From positions 1 through 50,994 of the forward strand of contig CAKRDK010000016.1 in assembly GCA_934309475.1 (NCBI GenBank): 50,994 nucleotides of DNA, in the 5' to 3' direction. This DNA is from an uncultured Roseburia sp. (lineage in GTDB: Bacteria > Bacillota > Clostridia > Lachnospirales > Lachnospiraceae). Both the position numbers and the translations under genes were made by a program. Positions 23,958-32,427 of the stretch are shown in pieces (the first letter of the stretch is position 1; each line of letters opens with the position of its first letter). Under the pieces are notes generated by a model. It saw only the letters and a list, made by a program, of their open reading frames with translations. It was not told the DNA's origin and made no database searches.

Positions 23958-24874
23958 TTTATACAGTTACATTTAATCCATCGCTCGATTATATTGTGTC
24001 GGTAGATAATTTTGAACTTGGAAAAGTAAACAGAACCTCTAAGGAAATTATAAATCCCGGTGGCAAGGGTATCAATGTTTCGATTCTTTTAAAAAATCTG
24101 GGGCACACGAGTTGTGCCCTGGGCTTCATGGCAGGCTTCACAGGCGAGGAGATTGCGGCACGGGTGAGAGAAGCCGGCGTGGAATCGAATTTTATTAAAG
24201 TTCAAAACGGTATTTCCAGAATCAATGTCAAGCTGAGAGCTCAGGAGGAATCTGAGATTAACGGAATGGGACCTAAGATTGAGGACGAAGATATAAAGAA
24301 GTTATATGCACAGTTAGATGAGCTGAAGGATGGAGATATTTTAGTGCTTGCAGGCTCGATTCCGAGTGTTATGCCGGGAACAATTTACAGCGACATCATG
24401 GAGCATCTGCAGAGAAGAAATATAAAGATTGTAGTGGATGCAACAAAAGATTTACTTACAAATGTACTCGAATATAGACCGTTTATGATAAAGCCGAATA
24501 ATCATGAGCTGGGAGAGATATTTGGCGTTACCCTGAAAACAAGGGAAGAGGTGGTACCTTATGCGAAAAAGCTGCAGGAGCAGGGTGCAAGAAATGTTCT
24601 TGTATCGATGGCTGGTGAAGGGGCTGTACTTTTGGATGAGAATGGCGAGGTCTATATGACCGAAGCCCCAAAGGGAAAAGTGCTTAACTCAGTCGGCGCA
24701 GGAGATTCCATGGTGGCAGGATTTATAGCAGGTTATATGGACTCAGGAAGCTATGAAAAAGCGTTTTATCTGGGCGTGTGTACCGGCTCTGCATCCGCCT
24801 TTTCGGAAGGGATGGCAACCAAAGAAAAAGTGAAAGAACTTCTGGCTCAGTTAGGAAAAGAGGAAGAATGTTAG
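23954..24874 (+). CDS. fruK: 1-phosphofructokinase (PfkB family)
   Basis: 306 residues from ATG 23954, with AGGGGG seven bases upstream; it shares ATGA with the mtlA stop, so translation is coupled. It is a PfkB/ribokinase-fold kinase with the 1-PFK start MIYTVTFNPSLDYIV, the NPGGKGINVS substrate loop, KPNNHELGEIFG, and the C-terminal catalytic motif VGAGDSMVAGF with its Asp. It converts fructose-1-P to fructose-1,6-bisphosphate. LacC/tagatose-6-P kinases are close relatives, so tagatose-6-P cannot be fully excluded. In a mannitol operon this enzyme makes sense if the dehydrogenase yields fructose-1-P. A strong terminator follows. Confidence 0.9.
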   Translation: MIYTVTFNPSLDYIVSVDNFELGKVNRTSKEIINPGGKGINVSILLKNLGHTSCALGFMAGFTGEEIAARVREAGVESNFIKVQNGISRINVKLRAQEESEINGMGPKIEDEDIKKLYAQLDELKDGDILVLAGSIPSVMPGTIYSDIMEHLQRRNIKIVVDATKDLLTNVLEYRPFMIKPNNHELGEIFGVTLKTREEVVPYAKKLQEQGARNVLVSMAGEGAVLLDENGEVYMTEAPKGKVLNSVGAGDSMVAGFIAGYMDSGSYEKAFYLGVCTGSASAFSEGMATKEKVKELLAQLGKEEEC

Positions 24875-24889
24875 GAGCAGATTATGAAA

Positions 24890-24922
24890 GAGGTTGAAGA
24901 ATGATTTCTTCAACCTCTTTTT
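24890..24922 (+). terminator. Terminator of the hexitol operon
   Basis: GAGGTTGAAGAA (24890-24901) pairs with TTCTTCAACCTC (24906-24917), with five further T. It lies between convergent genes. Confidence 0.93.
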
Positions 24923-24932
24923 GTAAAAGCAA

Positions 24933-27284
24933 TTATTGATTTGTGTTATCGTCTAAAACGTTATCGTCTAAAACACTGTCTTCCTCAAACGTATCTTTTA
25001 ACGAACCAGTGTTATCTTCATTTTCGGAAGTCTCCGTCTCAGTAGACTTCGCTTCCGTTGATTCTGTTTCCGTAGAATCTGTTTCGGTTGGCTCTTCCGT
25101 TTCGGTCGGTTCCTCTGTCTCGTGGATGACGTCAGGGTCGACGTAAACCATATCATTAGAGGAGCGGAAGATGGTGCTCTTAGAACCAACTACATTAACT
25201 GTTACAGTGTCTCCGTCGGAGATATTGTCAAGGCTGATGGTCAGCATGCCGGTTGTCACATAATTGGTTGGAACCTTCGTGTCATTGACATAAACCTTGC
25301 TGTACTTCGTGAAGTTCGAACCGTATACCGTCAAGGTATTGTTTGCCTGATTCTTGTGAAGGCTTGTAACGGTAACATCCTTGATACCCATCTGTAAGTC
25401 GGTAGCCGGATATAAATCTTCGCCGTTGTAAGCGTAGCGGTCACCGTAAAGGATATCGTACTGTAACATTTCAAGTCCGGACTGATAAGTTTCCGTATTG
25501 GAAGAATCCTGTGTCTGGTGGTATTTGAAGATAGTACCTTCATGGATTCCAACGGAATCTGTTGCATGTGCAAGCAGCTGGTAAGCGTAAAGGTCAGCAT
25601 CCTCTTTTTCAAGTCCAAAGTTGTTCCAAGTCACATATTTTGTCTTGTAAATATCACCGGATTTCATATCGGAATCCTCTAATCCCATAGTAGGAAGGTG
25701 GTCTCCGAAAAGAACAATCATCGTATCTTCGCCGCGGTTGTCAGCAGCAGTAATCAACTGGTTGATAAAATCATCCACATTGTGAATCATGTTTACATAA
25801 TATTCCCACTGGTTGTTGCTCTCTTCTGTAGCAGCACCGCTTACGGAGATAGCAGGATTCTCTAAAATCTTCTCTGTTGGGTAATCACCGTGTCCCTCAA
25901 CTGTAATTGTGTATACAAAATCAGAACCTTCGGTGGCATTCATGGCATCCATGGTTGCACCGACTAAAACGTCATCTGTAGACCAGTTACCATTTGGTGT
26001 CATCTCATTGATGTTTAATAACTCTTTACTTGTAAAAGTATCAAATCCCATCATAGAGAAGGCATTGTTTCTACTGTAGAAAGTTGCTGTGTTATTGTGT
26101 GTAACGTGAGTAGAATATCCAATCTTGGAAAGGTCAGATGCAATACTCTCGCAATCGGTCTGTTTTAAAATTGTTTTGTAAGGATATTCGCCGGTTCCAA
26201 AATACTGCATGCTCATACCGGTTAAAACTTCAAACTCTGTATTGGCTGTTCCTGCGCCGACAACCGGAACGGTGAGATAGCCGCTGGAGAAATTATCCTC
26301 TAAGTAGTGGAAAGTAGGAACCGGATCCTCTGAAAGCTGTAAAAAGTTTACTTCTGTCGGGTCACAGAAAGACTCTAACAGAACGCAGATGATATTTGGT
26401 TTGGAACTGCTGGTTGTTTCAGATTCGGAATTAACCGTATCTTCAATCGTGTCAACAGCCTCTTCTGAATAATCCTTCGGCTTATCCATACCACGTCCTA
26501 CAACGCTGCTGGAGAAACCGTAGATAAATCCATAATCGGAAAATCCTTCCGCAATATTCGCAAAATAGGATGCTAAAACGTTAGTGTTCTGTGCAGCCTG
26601 TGTTGTAACAGGAACACCAATCAGAATCAAAGCTGCAATGCAAATCGGGGAACCAATCTTGTGCAGTTTTCCCTGATATCTTGGTCCAAGTAAAAACAGA
26701 TAGGCACAGAAAGCTAAAAATGCGCCAACAATAATAACAACGAGAGTTGCCTCTTCTGCTGTAAAATAATTTGTATTCTGCATTGCAAACAAATCAGAGA
26801 TACATTTTAAATCGGTATAGGTAAACGGTGTAACACGGTTCGAAAGAATGACACCATTTACGGTTCCGAGGAAAATCCATATACCGGAAATTAAGATTCT
26901 TGCAAACGCTCTTCTGCGGATTAGGTAGACGAGAGAAAGCGATACAAAAATAATAAATGCGTTATACAAGTAAGCTAAGGTGTGGCTGCTTACGAAAGTA
27001 CAGGCAGAAAGGAAATCTCTTCTGGAAATGACTTCGATGACAAATGTCAGTAAGCAGGAAAGCAAAAACTGAAATACCAGAGAGTATTTGTTCAAAAATG
27101 CAATCACCTTATAATATTTTTCGGAATGAGGTTTACGCCAAGGCAGTTTGGAAAAAAGGTACTGAACCTTTTTCATAACTTTCTGGAGTGTCTCATTCTC
27201 AGTAACAAGTTTCAGTTTTGGCTGAATCTTTGCAAAAACTTTGGTCTGACCAAGTTTTGCCTTCAAACGATGCTTCAGTTTCAT
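24933..27284 (-). CDS. LtaS-like membrane sulfatase-family enzyme (lipoteichoic acid synthase-type)
   Basis: 783 residues. There is an unusual basic cytoplasmic N-terminus (~1-60, many K/R), then five membrane helices (~62-230) and an extracellular sulfatase/phosphoglycerol transferase domain (~295-640). Catalytic features are E304 in VLLESF, nucleophile T346 in GAGTANTEFE, VEGHGDY and LFGDHLPTMG. This matches the LtaS pattern (Glu, Thr, Asp/His metal ligands). Residues ~640-725 resemble an IPT/TIG-like beta domain (TLTVYGSNFTKYSKVYVND), and the tail (~725-783) is Thr/Glu-rich linker sequence. The C-terminal additions are absent from classic LtaS (~640 residues). It should polymerise glycerol phosphate or decorate a surface polymer. 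AGGAGG precedes the ATG; the gene stands alone. Confidence 0.87.
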   Translation of the reverse strand: MKLKHRLKAKLGQTKVFAKIQPKLKLVTENETLQKVMKKVQYLFSKLPWRKPHSEKYYKVIAFLNKYSLVFQFLLSCLLTFVIEVISRRDFLSACTFVSSHTLAYLYNAFIIFVSLSLVYLIRRRAFARILISGIWIFLGTVNGVILSNRVTPFTYTDLKCISDLFAMQNTNYFTAEEATLVVIIVGAFLAFCAYLFLLGPRYQGKLHKIGSPICIAALILIGVPVTTQAAQNTNVLASYFANIAEGFSDYGFIYGFSSSVVGRGMDKPKDYSEEAVDTIEDTVNSESETTSSSKPNIICVLLESFCDPTEVNFLQLSEDPVPTFHYLEDNFSSGYLTVPVVGAGTANTEFEVLTGMSMQYFGTGEYPYKTILKQTDCESIASDLSKIGYSTHVTHNNTATFYSRNNAFSMMGFDTFTSKELLNINEMTPNGNWSTDDVLVGATMDAMNATEGSDFVYTITVEGHGDYPTEKILENPAISVSGAATEESNNQWEYYVNMIHNVDDFINQLITAADNRGEDTMIVLFGDHLPTMGLEDSDMKSGDIYKTKYVTWNNFGLEKEDADLYAYQLLAHATDSVGIHEGTIFKYHQTQDSSNTETYQSGLEMLQYDILYGDRYAYNGEDLYPATDLQMGIKDVTVTSLHKNQANNTLTVYGSNFTKYSKVYVNDTKVPTNYVTTGMLTISLDNISDGDTVTVNVVGSKSTIFRSSNDMVYVDPDVIHETEEPTETEEPTETDSTETESTEAKSTETETSENEDNTGSLKDTFEEDSVLDDNVLDDNTNQ

Positions 27285-27492
27285 GTAAATCCTCCTAAAA
27301 TCATGTTAGTATCAACATTAAAAATTCTTATATGTAAGTTCTGTAAATAGCATGTAAAATCTATTTTGCGATTCTAAAAGAATATACCTCTCATAAGCTC
27401 AAAAATCAACAGTAAACATCCATAAAAAACTCTTAAGTTTTAATTAATTTATGTAGATTGTGAATAAAAAATGAACAAAATATGTACAAAAA

Positions 27493-27918
27493 TCATTTTA
27501 CAAACTTTTTAATTGCCTCATTTAAGTCCTTAATGACCTGTTCATCCCCGGTTTCGATGGCATCTATCACACAATGGTCAATGTGATCCTCTAAGATGAT
27601 TTTTCCAATGTTATTAATCGCAGAGCGGACAGCGGCAATCTGGACGAGGACTTCACTGCAGTCACGGCCGTCCTCAATCATGCGCTTCACGGATTCCATG
27701 TGACCGATGGCGCGGTTCATGCGGTTTAGCACAGTCTTTGTATTGGTATGGTGATGCGGATGTGTATGTGAATGTGAATGTTCCTCATGGGAGTGTTCAT
27801 GTGAATGCTCCTCATGAGAGTGCTCATGCAAATGTTCCTCGTGTGAGTGTTCCTCATGAGAGTGCTCATGCAAATGTTCCTGTATCGGTTCTTCTAAAAA
27901 GTTATCTTCGTTTTTCAT
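27493..27918 (-). CDS. CsoR/RcnR-family metal-sensing repressor with His-rich N-terminus
   Basis: 141 residues from the ATG at 27918 (GGAG nine bases upstream; an in-frame ATG 15 bases earlier has no ribosome site). Residues 15-57 contain 21 histidines in H-x-H, H-E-E-H and H-S-H steps, a metal-binding extension. Residues ~58-141 are the CsoR/RcnR four-helix domain (VLNRMNRAIGHMESVKRMIEDG). The Cu(I)-type ligand set is complete: C87, H112 and C116 (DHIDHC). The family derepresses metal efflux genes when copper (CsoR) or Ni/Co (RcnR) binds. No efflux gene is adjacent, so the targets are elsewhere. The tail codes for a repeat-rich DNA stretch (27770-27880) prone to length change. Confidence 0.88.
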   Translation of the reverse strand: MKNEDNFLEEPIQEHLHEHSHEEHSHEEHLHEHSHEEHSHEHSHEEHSHSHTHPHHHTNTKTVLNRMNRAIGHMESVKRMIEDGRDCSEVLVQIAAVRSAINNIGKIILEDHIDHCVIDAIETGDEQVIKDLNEAIKKFVK

Positions 27919-28124
27919 AGTAAATGACTCCATTCTGCATGGTAATTGAAATTAGCTGCAAACGCTATTTTAGCACAGCCGGGAAAAAATAGCCAGAATT
28001 TTGCAGAAAACTGGTTATTCATCCCCGTAAACGTGTCGTCTGTCGGAATCGCTGGATTCCTTTTCCAAGATTTGCTAATATAATATTGGTATAAAAAAAC
28101 AGACCAGCAAACGAGGAGAAAGTT

Positions 28125-29837
28125 ATGGGGACAATCAACGATTATATCAGCACACAGGATGAAGCACTGACTTCAGGGAACTATAATGAGATGGACGCAG
28201 CCGTTTTTGCACAGTTAAGTTATATCCGGTTTGAGGACCTTGGCTATGCGGGGGAGGATACCACCATCAGCGTAAGTGATTATGCGAGGGCAGTGCGGGA
28301 AAATGAGAAAGTTTATGATTCGCTGAAGGCGGATGAGAAGGACTTCATTCGCACATTGGAAAACAGTGAGCGGTATCAGAACTGTTCGATGACGAATTTT
28401 CAGACACAGGACACGTTAAAGGTAAACGGTGAGAACTTAGAGTCGCAGTGGGCAGCATATCAGGTGAAAATAGATGATGATACATCTGTAGTTGCAATGC
28501 GCGGGACGGATGGAACGACACTCGGCTGGAGAGAAGATTTTCAGCTTGCCTACGACACGGACGGCACCAATGCGCAGATGCTTTCTGCGGAATACATGAA
28601 GGGAATTGACACGGACTCGAATTATCTGACCGGACACTCAAAAGGTGGAAACGATGTCATTGCAGCCTATATCATGTCAAATCCGGATATCCGCGACAGT
28701 GTTTTACGCATTGATAATTTTGACGGCCCGGGTGTAAATAGCACATACCAGAACAATTTCCGTGACGGCTACAGTGAACTGGCGGACAAACTGAACAACT
28801 ACTACCCGCCGGATTCGGTTATTGGACGCCTTCTGATTGACAAAACGGGAAATACGAACTATGTGCAGTCAGAGGTGCGGGAAGCCTATGAGAAAATGGG
28901 AATCTTAGGAGAGCACGATTTGTTTTCTTTTGTGGTAGACGATGGAAATGGCTTTGCAGTGGCGAAACCATCGTATGTGTCGAATCTTATCAATGAGGCG
29001 TTAGATAAGACCGTGGCAGATTTGACACCGCAGGAATTGGAAAATGCACTTCGCATGGCAGATAAACTCGGGGTGTATTCCATGATTGCCGGAGATGACA
29101 GCAGTCCGTATGCGGATAACAAGGAGCAGCTGGAGCGTGCATTAGATGAAATTGACCGGTTTGGATTTTTGTCAGATGCGGCAAAAGAGACAATCGCGGA
29201 CAAACTGCTTCCAATCGCAAATGTGTATGAGGCGGTCACTATCTATAAGAATGCGTCTCCGAAAGAACGGCAGGCATTAAAAGATGTAGTTGGATTACTG
29301 CTATCCCATGCATATCAAAGCATTGAGCGAGATGTCAAGAATGCCGTTGACAACGTGAAGAAAAAAGTGATTTCTGAGGTGGAAAACTTCTTCGAGAAAC
29401 GCATCAACTGGTTAAAAGGTGTGCGTGACAAGGCGGTTCGCACCTTAAAAGAGATTAAGGACGGTGTCGTAGAAAAGTTTGAGTCTGCTTCCCGTGTCAT
29501 CAGTGATTTCCTCGAAAAATGGGGAGGAAAAATCGGAAAATGGGGCGATGTGTTCACCGGATCAGGAAATGGCCAGTTCACAGTTCATGTCATGGAACTG
29601 CGGCGGCAGTCCTCGAATTTCAAAAAAGCGGCGGGAGAACTGGGCAGACAGATTCAGCGGACTTCGGACGTGAAGTCTCATTTAGACAAAAATCAGTACA
29701 GAGATTACTACATTGCGCTACAGGCAATGATTCGAAATATGGAAACAGAGCGCAGGAATTGCCAGGAATTAGGAGAAACATTAGAAGAAATTATTGCGTT
29801 ATACACGAACACAGAACATAAACTTTGTGCACTATAA
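28125..29837 (+). CDS. Mbeg1-like (DUF2974) alpha/beta-hydrolase domain protein
   Basis: 570 residues. The N-terminal half has the DUF2974/Mbeg1-like lipase fold: an ELSY-like start (FAQLSYIRFEDLGY), AMRGTDGTTLGWREDF and the nucleophile elbow G170-H-S172-K-G in LTGHSKGGNDVIAAY, followed by FDGPGV and a late Asp/His region (GEHDLFSFVVDDG). The C-terminal ~190 residues are helical (LLSHAYQSIERDVKNAVDNVKK onward) and end in a two-helix hairpin that resembles WXG100/LXG-type proteins. No signal peptide or membrane segment is present, so if it is exported it must use another route such as type VII secretion. A lipoprotein gene follows 16 bases after. The substrate is unknown. Confidence 0.75.
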   Translation: MGTINDYISTQDEALTSGNYNEMDAAVFAQLSYIRFEDLGYAGEDTTISVSDYARAVRENEKVYDSLKADEKDFIRTLENSERYQNCSMTNFQTQDTLKVNGENLESQWAAYQVKIDDDTSVVAMRGTDGTTLGWREDFQLAYDTDGTNAQMLSAEYMKGIDTDSNYLTGHSKGGNDVIAAYIMSNPDIRDSVLRIDNFDGPGVNSTYQNNFRDGYSELADKLNNYYPPDSVIGRLLIDKTGNTNYVQSEVREAYEKMGILGEHDLFSFVVDDGNGFAVAKPSYVSNLINEALDKTVADLTPQELENALRMADKLGVYSMIAGDDSSPYADNKEQLERALDEIDRFGFLSDAAKETIADKLLPIANVYEAVTIYKNASPKERQALKDVVGLLLSHAYQSIERDVKNAVDNVKKKVISEVENFFEKRINWLKGVRDKAVRTLKEIKDGVVEKFESASRVISDFLEKWGGKIGKWGDVFTGSGNGQFTVHVMELRRQSSNFKKAAGELGRQIQRTSDVKSHLDKNQYRDYYIALQAMIRNMETERRNCQELGETLEEIIALYTNTEHKLCAL

Positions 29838-29853
29838 TAAGGAAAGGCATGGG

Positions 29854-30549
29854 ATGAACATGAAAAATAAATGGCTTCGGATTGTATTGCTTGGAATGGT
29901 CTGCATCTGTTCCCTTGGAATGTTTGGATGCAGGAAAAATGCCAAAATATCCAATAAGGATGAAGCGGGGCAGGCAATCCAGAAAAAATTAGAAGAAAAA
30001 TACGACAAAACGTTTCAGGTGCTGGATGTGGAGAACGTGTCGGTATCAGGTGGAGTGCCGCTTGGTAAGGAGGCGCGGTATCTTGCCGACGTCTGTGCAG
30101 AGGATGAGACACAGACATTCCGGGCGGAAATCAAAAAAGATGGAACGGATTTCAAGGATAATTATTACCAGTATTTTTTTGAAAAAGACCTTGAGGAAAA
30201 TGTGTATGCCTGGGTAGAGCAGGTGGAAGGTGCGCGGGTGACGGATTACAAGGCGCAGTTCATGGAGGATGCAGGCGACTGGGTGGAAGGTGAAAGCTTA
30301 GACGACATGCTCACCGGAACAGAGACTTACATTTGTACTACTGTTGAAGTTGAAGCGGAATCCATTGCCGAAGCAGCGGAAAAATGCTATGAAGTGTATC
30401 AGGAGCTGGAAGAACACCACACAGAGCCAAGTATTACTTTTTCCTACCGTGGCGAGAATATAAATGTGGCGGCACCGTATAAAAATAATGACAAGACCAA
30501 AATCATCGAAGGAATTCAGAACCGTTTTCAGAATAGTCTGCAAGAATAG
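29854..30549 (+). CDS. Lipoprotein of unknown function
   Basis: 231 residues from ATG 29854, chosen because AAGGAAAGG lies six bases upstream and a perfect lipoprotein signal follows (KNKWLRIVLLGMVCICSLGMFGC, lipobox LGMFGC in the last part). The mature part is acidic, begins with a helix (SNKDEAGQAIQKKLEEKYDK) and alternates beta strands and helices; no catalytic motif is recognised. It directly follows the Mbeg1-like gene, so the two probably form an operon and may act together at the cell surface, the lipoprotein perhaps as an immunity or partner protein. That is inference from position only. Confidence 0.75.
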   Translation: MNMKNKWLRIVLLGMVCICSLGMFGCRKNAKISNKDEAGQAIQKKLEEKYDKTFQVLDVENVSVSGGVPLGKEARYLADVCAEDETQTFRAEIKKDGTDFKDNYYQYFFEKDLEENVYAWVEQVEGARVTDYKAQFMEDAGDWVEGESLDDMLTGTETYICTTVEVEAESIAEAAEKCYEVYQELEEHHTEPSITFSYRGENINVAAPYKNNDKTKIIEGIQNRFQNSLQE

Positions 30550-30641
30550 CTTGCTTTTCTATGGGAGGATGTTATAATTATCACGGACAAAATGATAGAA
30601 TAGCTTTTTTAAAAAGAATTATAATAATAAGGAAGAGACCA

Positions 30642-30725
30642 ATGGAGGGATATTCAGACGAATATGCCTCTTTGTCTTGTACGGCAATTTATTTGCGGAT
30701 GAGAAAGGTCATGGTGGAAGTATGA
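30642..30725 (+). CDS. 27-codon leader ORF overlapping the sdaAB start
   Basis: ATG 30642 with AAGGA eight bases upstream; 27 codons; its TGA (30723-30725) overlaps the sdaAB ATG as ATGA. The peptide starts MEGYSDEYASLSC and contains three serines in its first 12 residues. sdaAB lacks a strong ribosome site, so translation is probably coupled through this leader. Whether the peptide senses serine supply is conjecture. Confidence 0.5.
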   Translation: MEGYSDEYASLSCTAIYLRMRKVMVEV

Positions 30726-31402
30726 ATTTATTAGATATTATTGGACCGGTTATGGTAGGCCCGTCCAGCTCCCATACAGCCGGAGCAGTGAAAATAGGAA
30801 GAGTCTGCCGCAAGCTTTTAGCGGAAGAAATCACGGAAGCGGAGATTCTTTTTCATGGTTCTTTTCTTGCAACCGGAAAAGGACATGGAACGGATAAAGC
30901 GTTAGTGGCAGGACTGCTTGGAATGGAGGTGGACAATCCACAGATTCCACACAGCTTTGAAATTGCAAAAGAGCGTGGAATGAAATTTTCCTTAGGTGGA
31001 ATTGACCTTGGAGATGTGCATCCGAATTCGGTAAAAATTAATCTGACCGGTGTCAGCGGGAGAACGTTAGAGATTATCGCCGCGTCCGTCGGTGGCGGAC
31101 AGATTCAGATTTGTCAGATTGACGGGCTTACGGCGAATTTCAGCGGAGATTACCCGACGCTGATTGTACACAACGTGGATCAGCCGGGACATGTCACCGA
31201 AGTTACATCGATGCTGGCGCACAAGTCTGTCAACATTGCGACGATGCAGTTATATCGTGCCAGCCGTGGTGGCAATGCCGTCATGGTAATTGAGTGCGAT
31301 CAGGAAGTGCCGGACGAATCCATCGAGTGGCTCGAACGATTAGAGGGAATCATGAAAGTGACTTATTTAAGTCTTGCAGATGAGAAAAAGAACGAATCAT
31401 AA
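30722..31402 (+). CDS. sdaAB: L-serine ammonia-lyase, beta subunit
   Basis: 226 residues from ATG 30722; the N-terminal MNLLDIIGPVMVGPSSSHTAGA is the exact family start, so the in-frame ATG at 30677 is rejected. Residues ~1-145 form the beta-subunit core (PSSSHTAG, FHGSFLATGKGHGTDKALVAG in parts). Residues ~150-225 are an ACT domain (LIVHNVDQPGHVTEVTSMLAHK), a likely serine-binding regulatory module. With the alpha subunit it turns serine into pyruvate and ammonia through a [4Fe-4S] cluster, typical of anaerobes. The alpha gene follows 24 bases later. Confidence 0.95.
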   Translation: MNLLDIIGPVMVGPSSSHTAGAVKIGRVCRKLLAEEITEAEILFHGSFLATGKGHGTDKALVAGLLGMEVDNPQIPHSFEIAKERGMKFSLGGIDLGDVHPNSVKINLTGVSGRTLEIIAASVGGGQIQICQIDGLTANFSGDYPTLIVHNVDQPGHVTEVTSMLAHKSVNIATMQLYRASRGGNAVMVIECDQEVPDESIEWLERLEGIMKVTYLSLADEKKNES

Positions 31403-31426
31403 AAAAGAGTTGGAGGATAGACATTC

Positions 31427-32296
31427 ATGTATAAATCACTGGAAGAGATTTGCCAGGAAGAAGAAAAAACAGGAAAACCCTTCTGGAAAATTGTGCAGGA
31501 AGATGACTGCAAAGAGCAGGGTATCAGTGAGGCAGAAGGATTTGAACAGATGCGCAGAATGTACCGCGCCATGAAATCGGCGGATGAAGAGTACGACCCG
31601 CAATTGAAATCAGCGAGCGGACTCGTCGGAAGCGAGGGAAAGAAAATGATGGATGCCCGCAAAGCAGGGAATCTTCTCTGTGGTGACTTCATCGGGAAAG
31701 TTATGGAGAAAGCATTAAAAACAGGGGAATCGAATGCCTGCATGAAACGAATCGTTGCGGCACCGACAGCAGGCTCCTGCGGGGTGGTTCCGGCCGTGTT
31801 TTTAAGTGTGGAAGAGGAACGTCATTTTACGGAAGATAAGATGGTTGAGGCACTCTATGTTGCAGCGGGTATCGGCGGCGTGATTGCAAGCCGTGCATTT
31901 CTCGCCGGCGCAGCGGGAGGCTGTCAGGCGGAGATTGGCTCCGCGTCCTCGATGGCGGCAGGTGGTGTTGCTTATCTTTTGGGCGGTGACGCCAGAGCAA
32001 TCGCGAATGCGGCGGCGCTCGCCATGAAAAATCTTTTGGGGCTTGCCTGTGATCCGGTAGCCGGACTTGTGGAAGTTCCGTGCGTGAAACGAAATGTCAT
32101 GGGCGCAGTCAATGCGCTGACATCCGCAGACCTTACCATGGCGGGAATTTTCAGTAAGATTCCACCGGACGAAGTATTTGATGCGATGCGTGCCATCGGG
32201 CGAAGCATGCACGAAGATATTCGTGAGACCGGAAAGGGCGGGCTTGCAGGAACGCCTACCGGAATCGAAATCAGTGAACGCATGTCACCGATGTAA
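31427..32296 (+). CDS. sdaAA: L-serine ammonia-lyase, alpha subunit ([4Fe-4S])
   Basis: 289 residues. It holds the cysteines for the oxygen-labile cluster in AAPTAGSCGVVPAVFL, LACDPVAGLVEVPC and nearby segments, and the glycine-rich IGGVIASRAFLAGAAGGCQAEIG region (read in parts). The end KGGLAGTPTGIEISERM is typical. It is the catalytic half of the two-subunit serine dehydratase. The start ATG has GTTGGAGG upstream. A long inverted repeat (32314-32427) follows and may end the transcript. Confidence 0.95.
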   Translation: MYKSLEEICQEEEKTGKPFWKIVQEDDCKEQGISEAEGFEQMRRMYRAMKSADEEYDPQLKSASGLVGSEGKKMMDARKAGNLLCGDFIGKVMEKALKTGESNACMKRIVAAPTAGSCGVVPAVFLSVEEERHFTEDKMVEALYVAAGIGGVIASRAFLAGAAGGCQAEIGSASSMAAGGVAYLLGGDARAIANAAALAMKNLLGLACDPVAGLVEVPCVKRNVMGAVNALTSADLTMAGIFSKIPPDEVFDAMRAIGRSMHEDIRETGKGGLAGTPTGIEISERMSPM

Positions 32297-32313
32297 GAAC
32301 TATATTCTTAAAT

Positions 32314-32427
32314 AAAAATAGGACATTATCCAAGTATTGTAAAAAGAACAGAAAGCCGTCTCTACTACTAAAAAATATAGAAACGACCTTCTGTTCTTTT
32401 ATGATATCAGGACAATGTCCTACTTTT
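32314..32427. repeat. 114-bp imperfect inverted repeat after sdaAA
   Basis: AAAAATAGGACATTATCC on the left mirrors GGACAATGTCCTACTTTT on the right; inner blocks AAAAGAACAGAA and TTCTGTTCTTTT pair too. The centre is a short AT-rich loop. It may terminate the sda operon and the convergent CoA-transferase transcript. It directly abuts the next stem-loop repeat. Confidence 0.75.

Noticed and set aside
27770..27880. Repeat array like a CRISPR or tandem repeat locus
   Set aside because: It is the coding sequence of the His-rich extension of the CsoR-family repressor.
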